From positions 1-19,949 of the forward strand of contig JACCZH010000205.1 of NCBI GenBank assembly GCA_013696045.1: DNA of 19,949 bases. Reading direction: 5' to 3'. Position numbers and translations under genes: made by a program. Under the pieces are notes generated by a model. It did no database searches. It was not told the origin of the DNA and saw only the letters and a program-made list of their open reading frames with translations. Of the stretch, positions 7,960-14,712 are shown piece by piece. Within the stretch, counting starts at the first letter, position 1, and each line of letters opens with the position of its first letter. The DNA is from Chloroflexia bacterium. GTDB lineage: Bacteria > Chloroflexota > Chloroflexia > Thermomicrobiales > CFX8.

Positions 7960-8508
7960 ATGAAAACCTTCATCCGCACCGGGTCGGCTTTGATCGTCGT
8001 GTTCCTGCTCGGGCGGCTGCGTGACAGCAACAGATCACGCTACCCTCGCCGGACATTCGTGCGCAATATGCTGCTAGGCGGGGTGAGCCTCGTCGGGCTG
8101 CAATCGGTGGGTGGCGCGCTGGCCTACGCCTGGCCACTAAAGACTGGCGCGTTTGGAACGCCAATCCCCGTGCCGGATAGCAGCATTCCAGCTGTCGGAG
8201 ACTCACCTTTCCGCCATCAGGCCGGCAAGTTCTTTCTGATTAACACCGAAGAGGGTCTCCTGGCGCTCTACTGGAAATGCCCGCACCTGGGTTGCACCGT
8301 GCCGTGGATCGAAGCAGAGGACCAGTTTCACTGCCCGTGCCATAGCTCACTCTACAACCGCCACGGCGTGGTAGTCGGGGGACCCGCCCCGCGGCCGATG
8401 GACCTGATGGCGATCGAGTTTGACGAGACCGGCGCGCTGTTCGTCAACTCCGGCGACATCCGCGAGCGCTCGGGCTTCAGCCCGGAGCAGGCGACGAAGC
8501 GTCCATAA
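7960..8508 (+). CDS. Rieske [2Fe-2S] protein with a Tat-like signal
   Basis: A 182-residue Rieske iron-sulfur protein of the high-potential, bc1/b6f-like type. Cluster ligands are visible: Cys107 and His109 in C-P-H-L-G-C, and Cys125 and His128 in C-P-C-H-S-S. The two extra cysteines (112 and 127) that form the stabilising disulfide of respiratory Rieske proteins are also present, followed by the usual G-G-P-A-P-R-P proline loop near 140-146. Residues 30-34 (R-R-T-F-V) precede a hydrophobic stretch at 38-58, as in twin-arginine signal-anchors, so the cluster domain should face outside. An earlier hydrophobic segment at 5-19 may be a second anchor. No cytochrome b or other complex III gene is next to it, so its redox partner is elsewhere or different. 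ATG at 7960 is preferred over 7948 because GAGG lies 6 bases upstream. Confidence 0.92.
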   Translation: MKTFIRTGSALIVVFLLGRLRDSNRSRYPRRTFVRNMLLGGVSLVGLQSVGGALAYAWPLKTGAFGTPIPVPDSSIPAVGDSPFRHQAGKFFLINTEEGLLALYWKCPHLGCTVPWIEAEDQFHCPCHSSLYNRHGVVVGGPAPRPMDLMAIEFDETGALFVNSGDIRERSGFSPEQATKRP

Positions 8509-8516
8509 CCAGAAGC

Positions 8517-8544
8517 GGAGCGTTCCCCGGGCGAGGAACGCTCC
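8517..8544. terminator. Bidirectional hairpin terminator
   Basis: Perfect 10-bp stem, 8517-8526 with 8535-8544, 8-base loop, between the convergent Rieske gene (ends 8508) and the cold-shock gene (ends 8571). A T-rich stretch (TGTTCTATTAT) follows on the plus strand. Confidence 0.75.
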
Positions 8545-8570
8545 ATGTGTTCTATTATCTGACGCTGGGG

Positions 8571-9068
8571 CTAGAAGTCACGCGCCACCTGAACCGCCCG
8601 AGGTCCGCGCGGTGAGGAGTCGGTCACGAAGGAGACTCGCGTGCCTTCGGTCAATGCGTAGAAGTCATCATCGACACCATCCTGATGAAAGTAATACTCG
8701 ACGCCTCCATCGTCCTGGATAAACCCGAACGACCGGTCCTGCAACACCTTCAGGATCTGGCCACTCGTCGAGACACCGGGCTCGACCGTTATCGTGGACG
8801 CTTGGCGACGGGGTGCAGGGCGGAACGTATTTCCGGCGCTGCCTTGCCGTCCGTGGGCTCCCTCGCCGTAGGGACAGCTGTCCGGGCTGGCACCCTGCCT
8901 GACGCCGTTGCTGCCCATCTCACGCTGATTTTTGCGCGCCTGGCGATTGCCACGGCAACTCTTCGGTGGATTGGTAAATCCCTTTGAAGCGAAGAACGCC
9001 TGCTCCCCGGCTGCCCAGACAAATCCCTCCTGACATGCCGCGCAAGGCATTACCTTATCCTCGTACAT
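8571..9068 (-). CDS. Zinc-ribbon plus cold-shock domain protein
   Basis: A 165-residue nucleic-acid-binding protein with two domains. Residues 1-46 match the short zinc-ribbon family often fused to cold-shock domains: M-Y-E-D-K start, C9-x-x-C12, G-E-Q-A-F-F-A-S-K-G-F and P-P-K-S-C38-R-G-N41-R. The fourth metal ligand, normally cysteine, is asparagine (codon AAT), so zinc binding may be weakened. A flexible Gly/Arg/Ser-rich linker with one cysteine (65) follows. Residues about 102-165 are a cold-shock OB fold with the RNP1-like motif R-S-F-G-F-I (112-117) and RNP2-like motif E-Y-Y-F-H-Q (124-129). It probably acts as an RNA chaperone in the cytoplasm. The start at 9068 fits the usual family N-terminus, although the ribosome binding site is weak. 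A promoter-like pair lies upstream at 9135-9163. Confidence 0.88.
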   Translation of the reverse strand: MYEDKVMPCAACQEGFVWAAGEQAFFASKGFTNPPKSCRGNRQARKNQREMGSNGVRQGASPDSCPYGEGAHGRQGSAGNTFRPAPRRQASTITVEPGVSTSGQILKVLQDRSFGFIQDDGGVEYYFHQDGVDDDFYALTEGTRVSFVTDSSPRGPRAVQVARDF

Positions 9069-9134
9069 GGATCGACCACGCTTCTTTCTACCTTGGACCG
9101 CCGAACATACCGGGGCCGAATCAGTTATTGAGAC

Positions 9135-9163
9135 AATGTATCATTTAAGGACTGAGAACACAA
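9135..9163 (-). promoter_or_regulatory. Putative promoter for the cold-shock gene
   Basis: On the minus strand, TTGTGT (9158-9163) and TACATT (9135-9140) are separated by 17 bases. They lie between the stop of the FeoB-like gene and the cold-shock gene, giving a leader of about 60 bases. This suggests the gene is transcribed apart from the metal operon upstream. Confidence 0.4.
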
Positions 9164-9172
9164 TCACCGGGA

Positions 9173-10813
9173 TCAGAAGATCCACCAACCAACCCAGGCG
9201 AGCAAGCCAGCAAACATCGTCGCCATCAGCATCTGCCGCCCGAGGAGTCTGACGACGAACACCCAGGATTGCTCGCGCCCGATCGTGAGCACCGTCACCA
9301 GGCAGGGCATCAGCACACCGGCCAGATACACGCCACTCAGCAGCTGCACATCCGTGAGTCCGGCCAGCCCGTCAGTCTCTGCAAAGAGGAGGATGGCGTC
9401 TTTACGGATCGACGCCAGCAGCACCGGCAACGCTGCCTCCGCCGGCAGGTTAAGTAACGCCAGCGCCGGACCAAGAGCCCTGGCCAATCGTTGAATGACT
9501 CCCAGAAAGTCCAGCAGCGAGGCGATGATAGTGATCATCAGGAACACCGGAATAGCCGTCAGAAAGAACCCGCGCAACGTGCCCCACGCTTCACGCCAAA
9601 CGGCTCCTGGACGCGGCCACTCCAGAAAGTTACGGCCATCTACAGCTAATACATTCAACGGCGATCGCGCCTCCGGCGTTACAGTCATACGGGTATACAC
9701 CAGCGTTGTCGCCGTCAGGAAGAGTAGATACGGTAAAACGAGCCAGTAGCGCCCCGCCGCGCTGAAGACAGCCAGCGTCGCTCCGAACTGATAGGAGCAA
9801 GCTGCCCCAAAGGCAATCGCCGCAATACAACTTCCGCGCGAGTAGGCGGAACAGGAGCGCGTGCTGATCACGGCCGGCACATTACAGCCAAAGCCCATGA
9901 TTACCCGCACGAGATCGCGGCCGCTTAAACCGAACGGCCGTAACAGCGGATGCAGGGCAACGGTCATACGCTCGATCAGACCGCTCGCTTTATAGACTCC
10001 TAGAAACAGGGCATAGAGAACAACCGTCGGCGCCGCCCACACGAACAGCAGCGGCCCCATTGTCAGAAACCCGTAGTCGCCGGCCAGGATCGCGCCGGCG
10101 AATGCCGGCCAGCCAGCAATTCGCTCCGCGAGTGGCTCGACGGCCGCCCCGACGCCGGGATCTATGACGCTGGCAAATGTGTTCGCGGTCCAGACCGCGA
10201 GCAGCGCGGGCAGTAGCAAGAGAACCAGGGCCAGGACAGGACCAAGCAGACGATGATCCAGCACCGTCCGCCGCGGCTCAATGCGCCAGCCAACGCGCTC
10301 ACGCAAGCGATGCGACGGGAACGGTTGTGGGTTCGTCAACGCTAGAAGTAGCCGGCCGCGCTCTTGAGGCCCCATCCGGCGCGCATCGACTGGCACGAAG
10401 AGGATGCCGGACGACTCGCTCAGCCTGTCCAGCGCGCTGGTGGCGCTCTGTGTGTGATCTAGCTTGTCCCAGAACGTTACGGCCACCAGTCCCTGCTTGC
10501 CCCGAGCCAGCGGCAACAGGTCGGCAAGGTCATCGTCCAGGCGGGTTGCTTTGACAACGAGCAACACTCGTTCACTGGCGCAAAGCTGTTCCAGGGCCAG
10601 CCGGGTCGTCACGCTGTCCGATTCACGCATAATGCCGGGTGTATCGATAAAGGTGTTCTCGTCATCACGATACACGTCACAGGAGACAGTCGTTCCTCTG
10701 AAGTTCCCGGAACGTGCCATGTGCCCGGTCAGTGACGAGATCAGTTGTGACTTCCCAACGCTCTCCTTGCCAATGACGACGATGCTTTGTTCCACGGCAG
10801 GCATGCACTTCAT
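9173..10813 (-). CDS. feoB: Divergent FeoB-like GTPase-coupled metal transporter
   Basis: A membrane protein of about 546 residues with an N-terminal G domain and FeoB Gate segments. Visible are the P-loop G-K-E-S-V-G-K-S at 15-22, the switch threonines near 41-42, D-T-P-G at 57-60, and a variant G4 motif T-F-W-D where FeoB usually has N-x-x-D. The membrane part carries G-F-G-C-N-V-P-A-V-I-S-T-R, a later A-A-C-S-Y-Q-F-G, S-I-R-K-D and M-P-C-L-V-T, all hallmarks of FeoB pores including the conserved cysteines. FeoB proteins import ferrous iron. This one is shorter than the usual 700 or more residues and has no FeoA next to it, so its metal is uncertain. It is the last gene of a four-gene operon, starting 5 bases after the CobW stop. 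ATG at 10804 is an alternative start with better spacing to AGGGA. Confidence 0.85.
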   Translation of the reverse strand: MKCMPAVEQSIVVIGKESVGKSQLISSLTGHMARSGNFRGTTVSCDVYRDDENTFIDTPGIMRESDSVTTRLALEQLCASERVLLVVKATRLDDDLADLLPLARGKQGLVAVTFWDKLDHTQSATSALDRLSESSGILFVPVDARRMGPQERGRLLLALTNPQPFPSHRLRERVGWRIEPRRTVLDHRLLGPVLALVLLLLPALLAVWTANTFASVIDPGVGAAVEPLAERIAGWPAFAGAILAGDYGFLTMGPLLFVWAAPTVVLYALFLGVYKASGLIERMTVALHPLLRPFGLSGRDLVRVIMGFGCNVPAVISTRSCSAYSRGSCIAAIAFGAACSYQFGATLAVFSAAGRYWLVLPYLLFLTATTLVYTRMTVTPEARSPLNVLAVDGRNFLEWPRPGAVWREAWGTLRGFFLTAIPVFLMITIIASLLDFLGVIQRLARALGPALALLNLPAEAALPVLLASIRKDAILLFAETDGLAGLTDVQLLSGVYLAGVLMPCLVTVLTIGREQSWVFVVRLLGRQMLMATMFAGLLAWVGWWIF

Positions 10814-10818
10814 ATTCC

Positions 10819-11847
10819 CTAGCGCGCGAATGCTGTCGCCACGCATGCGTCCAGTCGGTCACGCAGTTCGTCAACCGGCATGCCGCGCCCGATGAAGACG
10901 ATCTCGGTTGAGTCCAGATCAGTGCCTGGCTCACGGTCATCCTCAAGGGACTCAAGCGCTTCGAGATGAACCGAACCGCCCGCGAGCGACAGAATGACAG
11001 GAGGATCATCGGCGAAGACCACGAAGCCCTTGGCGCGCAGAACCTCATCCGGCCACTCCTCAAAGAGCGCAAGGAAGTGATTCCACTCCATTGGGCATGC
11101 CTGGTGATAGACAAAGGTATGGAAGCCGTACTCCTCAGCCTCGCTGCCGTCCTGCACCCATTCCTCGTCCCAGCCTTCGGCGCCCAATGCCACTTCATAG
11201 TCAAAGAGTCTGACGTCGATGAACAAGCTGGGGTCAACCCTGCCGTGAACGCTGCGGTGGATCTGGGCGTCCGGGTTGAGTTGCCGCACAAACCCGTCAA
11301 GCCGATCCAGTTCGTCGGTGGTCACCAGGTCGGACTTGTTGAGCAGCACCACGTTGGTAAATTCAAGCTGATCGATGAGCAGGGGAGCGAGAGGTGATTC
11401 AACAAGTTCGCCATTCTCGTCTGCGATGATGTCTGAGCGGTTGAAATCGTTCCAGAAGGCGGCGGCGTCAACGACGGTGATGATGCTGTCCAGGCGAACA
11501 CGCTCTGGAACATCGTCCAGAAAAAACGCCTGGGCGATGGGCATTGGCTCACCGATGCCGGTCGATTCAATCAGGATGTAATCGAGAGCCGCCACCTGTG
11601 ACAGCTCTCGCAGCTCGTCGACAAGGTCCTGCCGCAGCGTGCAGCAGATACAGCCATTGCTCATCTCGACCAACCGCTCGTCAGCTCTTCGTACTAGCCG
11701 GCTATCGATGTTCAGCTCTGCGAAATCGTTCAGTATGACCGCGATCTTGCGACCGTGTTTTTCAGTCAACAGGTGGTTGAGCACAGTCGTCTTGCCACTG
11801 CCGAGAAATCCGACCAGCACGCTCGCCGGGATGAGACTGGTATTCAT
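10819..11847 (-). CDS. CobW/COG0523 family metallochaperone GTPase
   Basis: A 342-residue G3E-family GTPase. It has the Walker A motif G-F-L-G-S-G-K-T at residues 13-20, the metal-binding motif C-I-C-C at 66-69 inside S-N-G-C-I-C-C-T-L-R, E-S-T-G at 94-97, and the guanine-specificity motif N-K-S-D at 170-173. A CobW C-terminal domain follows (E-Y-G-F-H-T-F-V-Y near 235, ending with F-I-G-R-G-M-P). COG0523 proteins hand zinc or other divalent metals to target enzymes or aid cells under metal limitation. Here the flavoprotein and FeoB neighbours support a metal role. An N-terminal extension of the frame to 12102 has no family resemblance and overlaps the upstream gene, so ATG at 11847 is chosen, with AGAAGG 9 bases upstream. 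The gap to the flavoprotein gene is 28 bases. Confidence 0.93.
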   Translation of the reverse strand: MNTSLIPASVLVGFLGSGKTTVLNHLLTEKHGRKIAVILNDFAELNIDSRLVRRADERLVEMSNGCICCTLRQDLVDELRELSQVAALDYILIESTGIGEPMPIAQAFFLDDVPERVRLDSIITVVDAAAFWNDFNRSDIIADENGELVESPLAPLLIDQLEFTNVVLLNKSDLVTTDELDRLDGFVRQLNPDAQIHRSVHGRVDPSLFIDVRLFDYEVALGAEGWDEEWVQDGSEAEEYGFHTFVYHQACPMEWNHFLALFEEWPDEVLRAKGFVVFADDPPVILSLAGGSVHLEALESLEDDREPGTDLDSTEIVFIGRGMPVDELRDRLDACVATAFAR

Positions 11848-11875
11848 AAAGATGGCCTTCTTCCGCACGCGAGCG

Positions 11876-13039
11876 TTAACACTCGCAGGTATCGTCACAA
11901 CACGAGAGGTCATCAAGAAACATGCCCTGCGCCCGGTACTGTTCCAGGACACTCGTGTCGATCCCGAGTTGCTCCCCGATTGCGTGGGCCACGACAGCGA
12001 AACGCTGTCGAAATTTGTAGACAAAACACAGGATGAGCGAGCCATGCTGGACGTTGGGGCCGACGACGAATAGCCCTGGGCAGCGGATCGATTCATCCTC
12101 ATCAGTCAGGAGCGCATAGCCCTCATCTGCCCAGTCAAAGTGCTCGGAAATCAGATCCAGGCTGCCGGTGAAGCCGGTTGCCAGTACCGGTGGGGCGGAG
12201 GCAATCCAGGTGCGGCCATCGTCACCGCTCACGCTGTATCCATCGCCGCGCCGCTCAACCGACGTGACGCGCGCATCACCGATGAGCTCGATCTGGCTGC
12301 ACTCATGCGCTCGTTCCAGCCGTTGCAAGGTGTAGGGTGAAAGCGCATGGCTAGGATCAGGCGAGACGCTCTCCCAACGGGGTGAACTATCGATCACCCG
12401 CACCCGCTTCCCGAGTGCCGCCAGGCCAATCGCCGCATCGACTCCACTCTCGTAGCCGCCAATAACCAGCGCGTCGTTGCCTTCGATCTCTCGCCAGCTG
12501 CCGATCATCGCGTTGTGCCGGCAGTGCTCAGCTCCCGGAAATGGGTAGAGCTTCGGGTACTGGAAGTCGCCCGCCGCCCAGATGACGAAGCGCGTGCGCA
12601 CTGAGCCAGTGGAGGTATGCACGACAAATCCGTCTGAATCCGGTTCGACTGTGCGCACGTCCACCCCGGTACGAACCGGTAGCGCGAAGTGTTTGGCCAC
12701 GGTCTGTAGATACTGGGCGTACTCGGCGCCACTAGGATGCTCGCGGTTCAGCATATAGCCAGGCGATGTCTGAAGCGCGACGGCATTGAGATCGAGCAGT
12801 CCGAAGCCGTTACTCGGGAAGGAAGGGGAAATGAAACGCATCTCCTCTGGCCAGCGCAGGAACGACCCACCCACCTCATGGCGCTCCAGAATGGCAAAAC
12901 GCTCGATACCAAGGTGCCGCAGCACCACCCCGCAACCGACGCCCGCCGCGCCCGCGCCGACGATGACAACGTCCAGATCCGGGTTCGACATCGTGGAGTC
13001 TCGCATTGATTGATACATGGCTGGAATCTGGTATGTCAT
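11876..13039 (-). CDS. CzcO-like FAD/NAD(P)-binding oxidoreductase with a cysteine-rich C-terminus
   Basis: A protein of about 387 residues with two dinucleotide-binding folds. The FAD site is V-I-V-G-A-G-A-A-G near 25-33, followed by a typical V-G-G-S-F motif at 56-60. The second Rossmann motif is V-I-G-G-Y-E-S-G-V-D-A at about 192-202. An A-T-G-F sequence and the C-terminal G-L-F-V-V-G-P complete the pattern of the flavoprotein group that includes CzcO, YpdA and flavin monooxygenases. The protein ends in C-C-D-D-T-C-E-C, four cysteines within the last eight residues, which looks like a metal-binding or redox tail. A reductase acting on a metal or on a thiol carrier is inferred. ATG at 13039 overlaps the stop of the preceding gene in ATGA, which supports translational coupling. 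ATG at 12991 is a shorter alternative beginning M-S-N-P-D-L-D-V. Confidence 0.85.
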   Translation of the reverse strand: MTYQIPAMYQSMRDSTMSNPDLDVVIVGAGAAGVGCGVVLRHLGIERFAILERHEVGGSFLRWPEEMRFISPSFPSNGFGLLDLNAVALQTSPGYMLNREHPSGAEYAQYLQTVAKHFALPVRTGVDVRTVEPDSDGFVVHTSTGSVRTRFVIWAAGDFQYPKLYPFPGAEHCRHNAMIGSWREIEGNDALVIGGYESGVDAAIGLAALGKRVRVIDSSPRWESVSPDPSHALSPYTLQRLERAHECSQIELIGDARVTSVERRGDGYSVSGDDGRTWIASAPPVLATGFTGSLDLISEHFDWADEGYALLTDEDESIRCPGLFVVGPNVQHGSLILCFVYKFRQRFAVVAHAIGEQLGIDTSVLEQYRAQGMFLDDLSCCDDTCEC

Positions 13040-13575
13040 CGGACGGCAGCCATGGTCGTTGCAGCCCCGGTGCACTGGCGGGCTAGCAGACTCCAGGCGC
13101 CGGGCATCTCGTGCGCATCGACCGCAATCGATTTATGCAGCGTTTGCCAGGCGTCGACCGTCGCTTGCCGGTACGCGGCTCCGGCGGTCTGGACCACCCA
13201 CGCCTCATAGCTTGCGATCCACTCCAATGCCAGGCTCAACAGCTGTCTTGCCTGATGACACTGGGCGCTGGTCCCCGGAGGGTGCATGGCGGGTAGGTCA
13301 CCAGCAGTCCAGGCGTTGAAATGCATCTCATCTGGCGCAACCATGCGCGGCGCGAAGTCGAAGCGTTTAAGAAAGAGGCCGCCATGCGAGTGATCGCCGT
13401 AATACATCCCGAATCCCCACAGGCCGATTATTGTTCCGGTTGGCAGTGACAACCCATAGCACGGTTTCGTGCCGCTACTGTCTGGGGCGGCATACTTCGT
13501 AAATCCATATTGAGCGAGTAGATTGCCCTCAGCCCGACGGATATCCGCGCCCCAGCACCACATCTGCTGGTTCAT
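13036..13575 (-). CDS. Unknown protein, first gene of the metal operon
   Basis: A 179-residue protein I cannot place in a named family. The N-terminal half is dense in aromatic and glycine residues: M-W-C-W-G-A-D-I-R-R-A-E-G-N-L-L, then Y-G-F, a segment G-L-W-G-F-G-M-Y-Y-G-D-H-S-H-G-G with His62 and His64, and F-L-K-R-F-D-F-A-P-R. The C-terminal half is helical. There are four cysteines (7, 39, 106, 168), no signal peptide and no membrane helix. The constrained W/Y/G/H pattern suggests a real enzyme-like or metal-binding fold. It overlaps the flavoprotein gene in ATGA, so the two are likely to work together. The frame is open to a GTG at 13641, but the extra 22 residues are low in character, and ATG at 13575 precedes the conserved-looking start; a GGCGAG sequence lies just upstream. 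Confidence 0.75.
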   Translation of the reverse strand: MNQQMWCWGADIRRAEGNLLAQYGFTKYAAPDSSGTKPCYGLSLPTGTIIGLWGFGMYYGDHSHGGLFLKRFDFAPRMVAPDEMHFNAWTAGDLPAMHPPGTSAQCHQARQLLSLALEWIASYEAWVVQTAGAAYRQATVDAWQTLHKSIAVDAHEMPGAWSLLARQCTGAATTMAAVR

Positions 13576-13669
13576 TAACTCGCCACCACGCCGCTTGACG
13601 CCGGACGCCAAACGGAGCCGCGTCTCGCGTTCTATCTTCACTCACACGATTATTCCTATCTTAATGATA

Positions 13670-13689
13670 CTTAGTCTCAAATATCTAAG
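13670..13689. promoter_or_regulatory. Possible operator: CTTAG-N10-CTAAG dyad
   Basis: Inverted repeat CTTAG (13670-13674) and CTAAG (13685-13689), overlapping the putative -10 of the metal operon. The outer TTAG and CTAA arms resemble those of DtxR/IdeR-type boxes, but the total is one base shorter than that family's 19-bp box, so the assignment is speculative. Confidence 0.25.
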
Positions 13690-13711
13690 AGGATCGTACA
13701 CCAACCGTCAA
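13682..13711 (-). promoter_or_regulatory. Putative promoter of the metal operon
   Basis: On the minus strand, TTGACG (13706-13711) and TAGATA (13682-13687) are separated by 18 bases. This is the best -35/-10 pair upstream of the four-gene operon. It lies in a distinctly AT-rich stretch (about 13643-13690) in an otherwise GC-rich window. Confidence 0.45.
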
Positions 13712-13737
13712 GGTCATTTGAACAGGGTAAATCCCTC

Positions 13738-13768
13738 TTGAACCTGACGTAACGGCATGCTTTACACT
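13738..13768 (+). promoter_or_regulatory. MerR-type promoter with a 19-bp spacer
   Basis: TTGAAC (13738-13743) and TACACT (13763-13768) are 19 bases apart, the overlong spacing typical of promoters activated by MerR-family proteins through DNA distortion. It lies just upstream of the MerR-TipAS gene, so autoregulation is likely. A small dyad AGGG-N5-CCCT (13724-13736) lies just upstream of the -35. Confidence 0.5.
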
Positions 13769-13786
13769 GCCTCACGGAGGTGACGC

Positions 13787-14542
13787 ATGAGACGCATCTA
13801 TCGCGTTGGAGAGTTCGCCGAGCTGACAATGGTGTCGGTCCGGACTCTGCACCACTACGACCAGATCGGGCTGTTGCAGCCGGCGGCCCACTCCGAAGGT
13901 GGCCACCGTTTGTACTCGGAAGAGGACTTGCTGCGCCTGCAACAGATCCTGACGCTGCGCTTCCTGGGGTTTGCCCTGAAAGAGATCGGCGAGCTTCTGG
14001 ATCGGCCAGACTTCGATCTGGTGGCTTCCATGCAGATCCAGCGGCGCGTCCTGCGCGACCGCATCTCCGAACTGGAGCAGGCAGAGTCCGCCTTGGGAAG
14101 GTTGGTGGATCGACGGCAGGAGACCGGTCAATGGGCCTGGGATCTGGTCGTGAAAGCGTCGTCAACCGTCCAGGGCAGGCGCGAGGAGAAAGGCAAGAGC
14201 ATGGAGAAGTACTACACACCCGCGCAGATGCGGCAGTTCGACGAACTGGGCAAACAGGTTGGGTCCGACGTAATCCAGTCCATCGAGCAGCGCTGGACCG
14301 AGCTGATGGCCGAGGTGCAAGCCAACCAGAACCTCGACCCAGCCAACTCCGAGGCACGGGAACTGGCCGACCGCTGGAACGCCTTGACCGAGGAAACCAT
14401 GGCTCACTACGATAGCCACCCTGAGTTGAAACAGGCAATCAGCGAAAACTACGAGCAGAACCGCTTCGCCGGCCTTGAAGGCGCTCCCGATCCCGATATG
14501 TTCGCCTTCATCCAGAAGGTGAACGAGGCGCGCGAGGGTTAA
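13787..14542 (+). CDS. MerR-family regulator with a TipAS effector domain
   Basis: A 251-residue transcription regulator. Residues 4-72 are a MerR winged helix: Y-R-V-G-E-F-A, V-S-V-R-T-L-H-H-Y-D-Q-I-G-L-L, G-G-H-R-L-Y and F-L-G-F-A-L-K-E-I. A helix linker at about 75-120 follows, and residues about 139-251 resemble the TipAS antibiotic-recognition domain (M-E-K-Y-Y-T-P-A-Q-M, then helices ending in D-M-F-A-F-I-Q-K-V). TipA-type proteins bind thiopeptides or other multidrug ligands and activate their own gene and resistance functions. The protein has no cysteine at all, so covalent capture through a cysteine, as described for TipA with thiostrepton, is not possible. The start is strongly supported by GGAGG 7 bases upstream. 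It is divergent from the metal operon, but lacks the cysteines expected in a metal-sensing MerR. Confidence 0.92.
   Translation: MRRIYRVGEFAELTMVSVRTLHHYDQIGLLQPAAHSEGGHRLYSEEDLLRLQQILTLRFLGFALKEIGELLDRPDFDLVASMQIQRRVLRDRISELEQAESALGRLVDRRQETGQWAWDLVVKASSTVQGRREEKGKSMEKYYTPAQMRQFDELGKQVGSDVIQSIEQRWTELMAEVQANQNLDPANSEARELADRWNALTEETMAHYDSHPELKQAISENYEQNRFAGLEGAPDPDMFAFIQKVNEAREG
14183..14203 (+). promoter_or_regulatory. Internal ribosome binding site and ATG for a stand-alone TipAS domain
   Basis: GAGGAG (14183-14188) and AAAGG (14189-14193) precede an in-frame ATG at 14201. Translation from there would give a free 113-residue effector domain beginning exactly where the TipAS-like domain begins. 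Streptomyces tipA is known to make such a short form from the same message. Confidence 0.5.
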
Positions 14543-14561
14543 ACGTTTTCTTTGGAAAAGT

Positions 14562-14594
14562 TGTGGCGGCGGGCTCTCGAACCCCGCCGCCACA
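14562..14594 (+). terminator. Hairpin terminator after merR-tipAS
   Basis: Perfect 12-bp GC-rich stem, 14562-14573 with 14583-14594, 9-base loop, starting 20 bases after the stop codon. No U-tract follows on the plus strand. Confidence 0.7.
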
Positions 14595-14712
14595 GTCATC
14601 GAAAGCATATTTCGTTGGGCTATGACCAAACAAACGGTTGGGGGAACCGGTTTCCGTTGAGCGGTGTAGTACGGGTATCAATGTCGTGCCGCGTTTACCG
14701 GGGGAGAGACCC

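Noticed and set aside
10819..12102. Long CobW frame with an 85-residue N-terminal extension
   Set aside because: The extension is the antisense-like shadow of the upstream flavoprotein gene in another frame, is Ser/Arg-rich, and lies before the canonical CobW start.
13787..14542. MerR protein as the metal sensor of the divergent operon
   Set aside because: It has no cysteines and carries a TipAS drug-binding domain, so a metal-sensing role is not supported.
14643..14670. ECF-sigma-like promoter (GGAACC, 16 bases, TGTAGT)
   Set aside because: The -35 fits, but the -10 does not match a convincing ECF consensus, and a chance match is likely.
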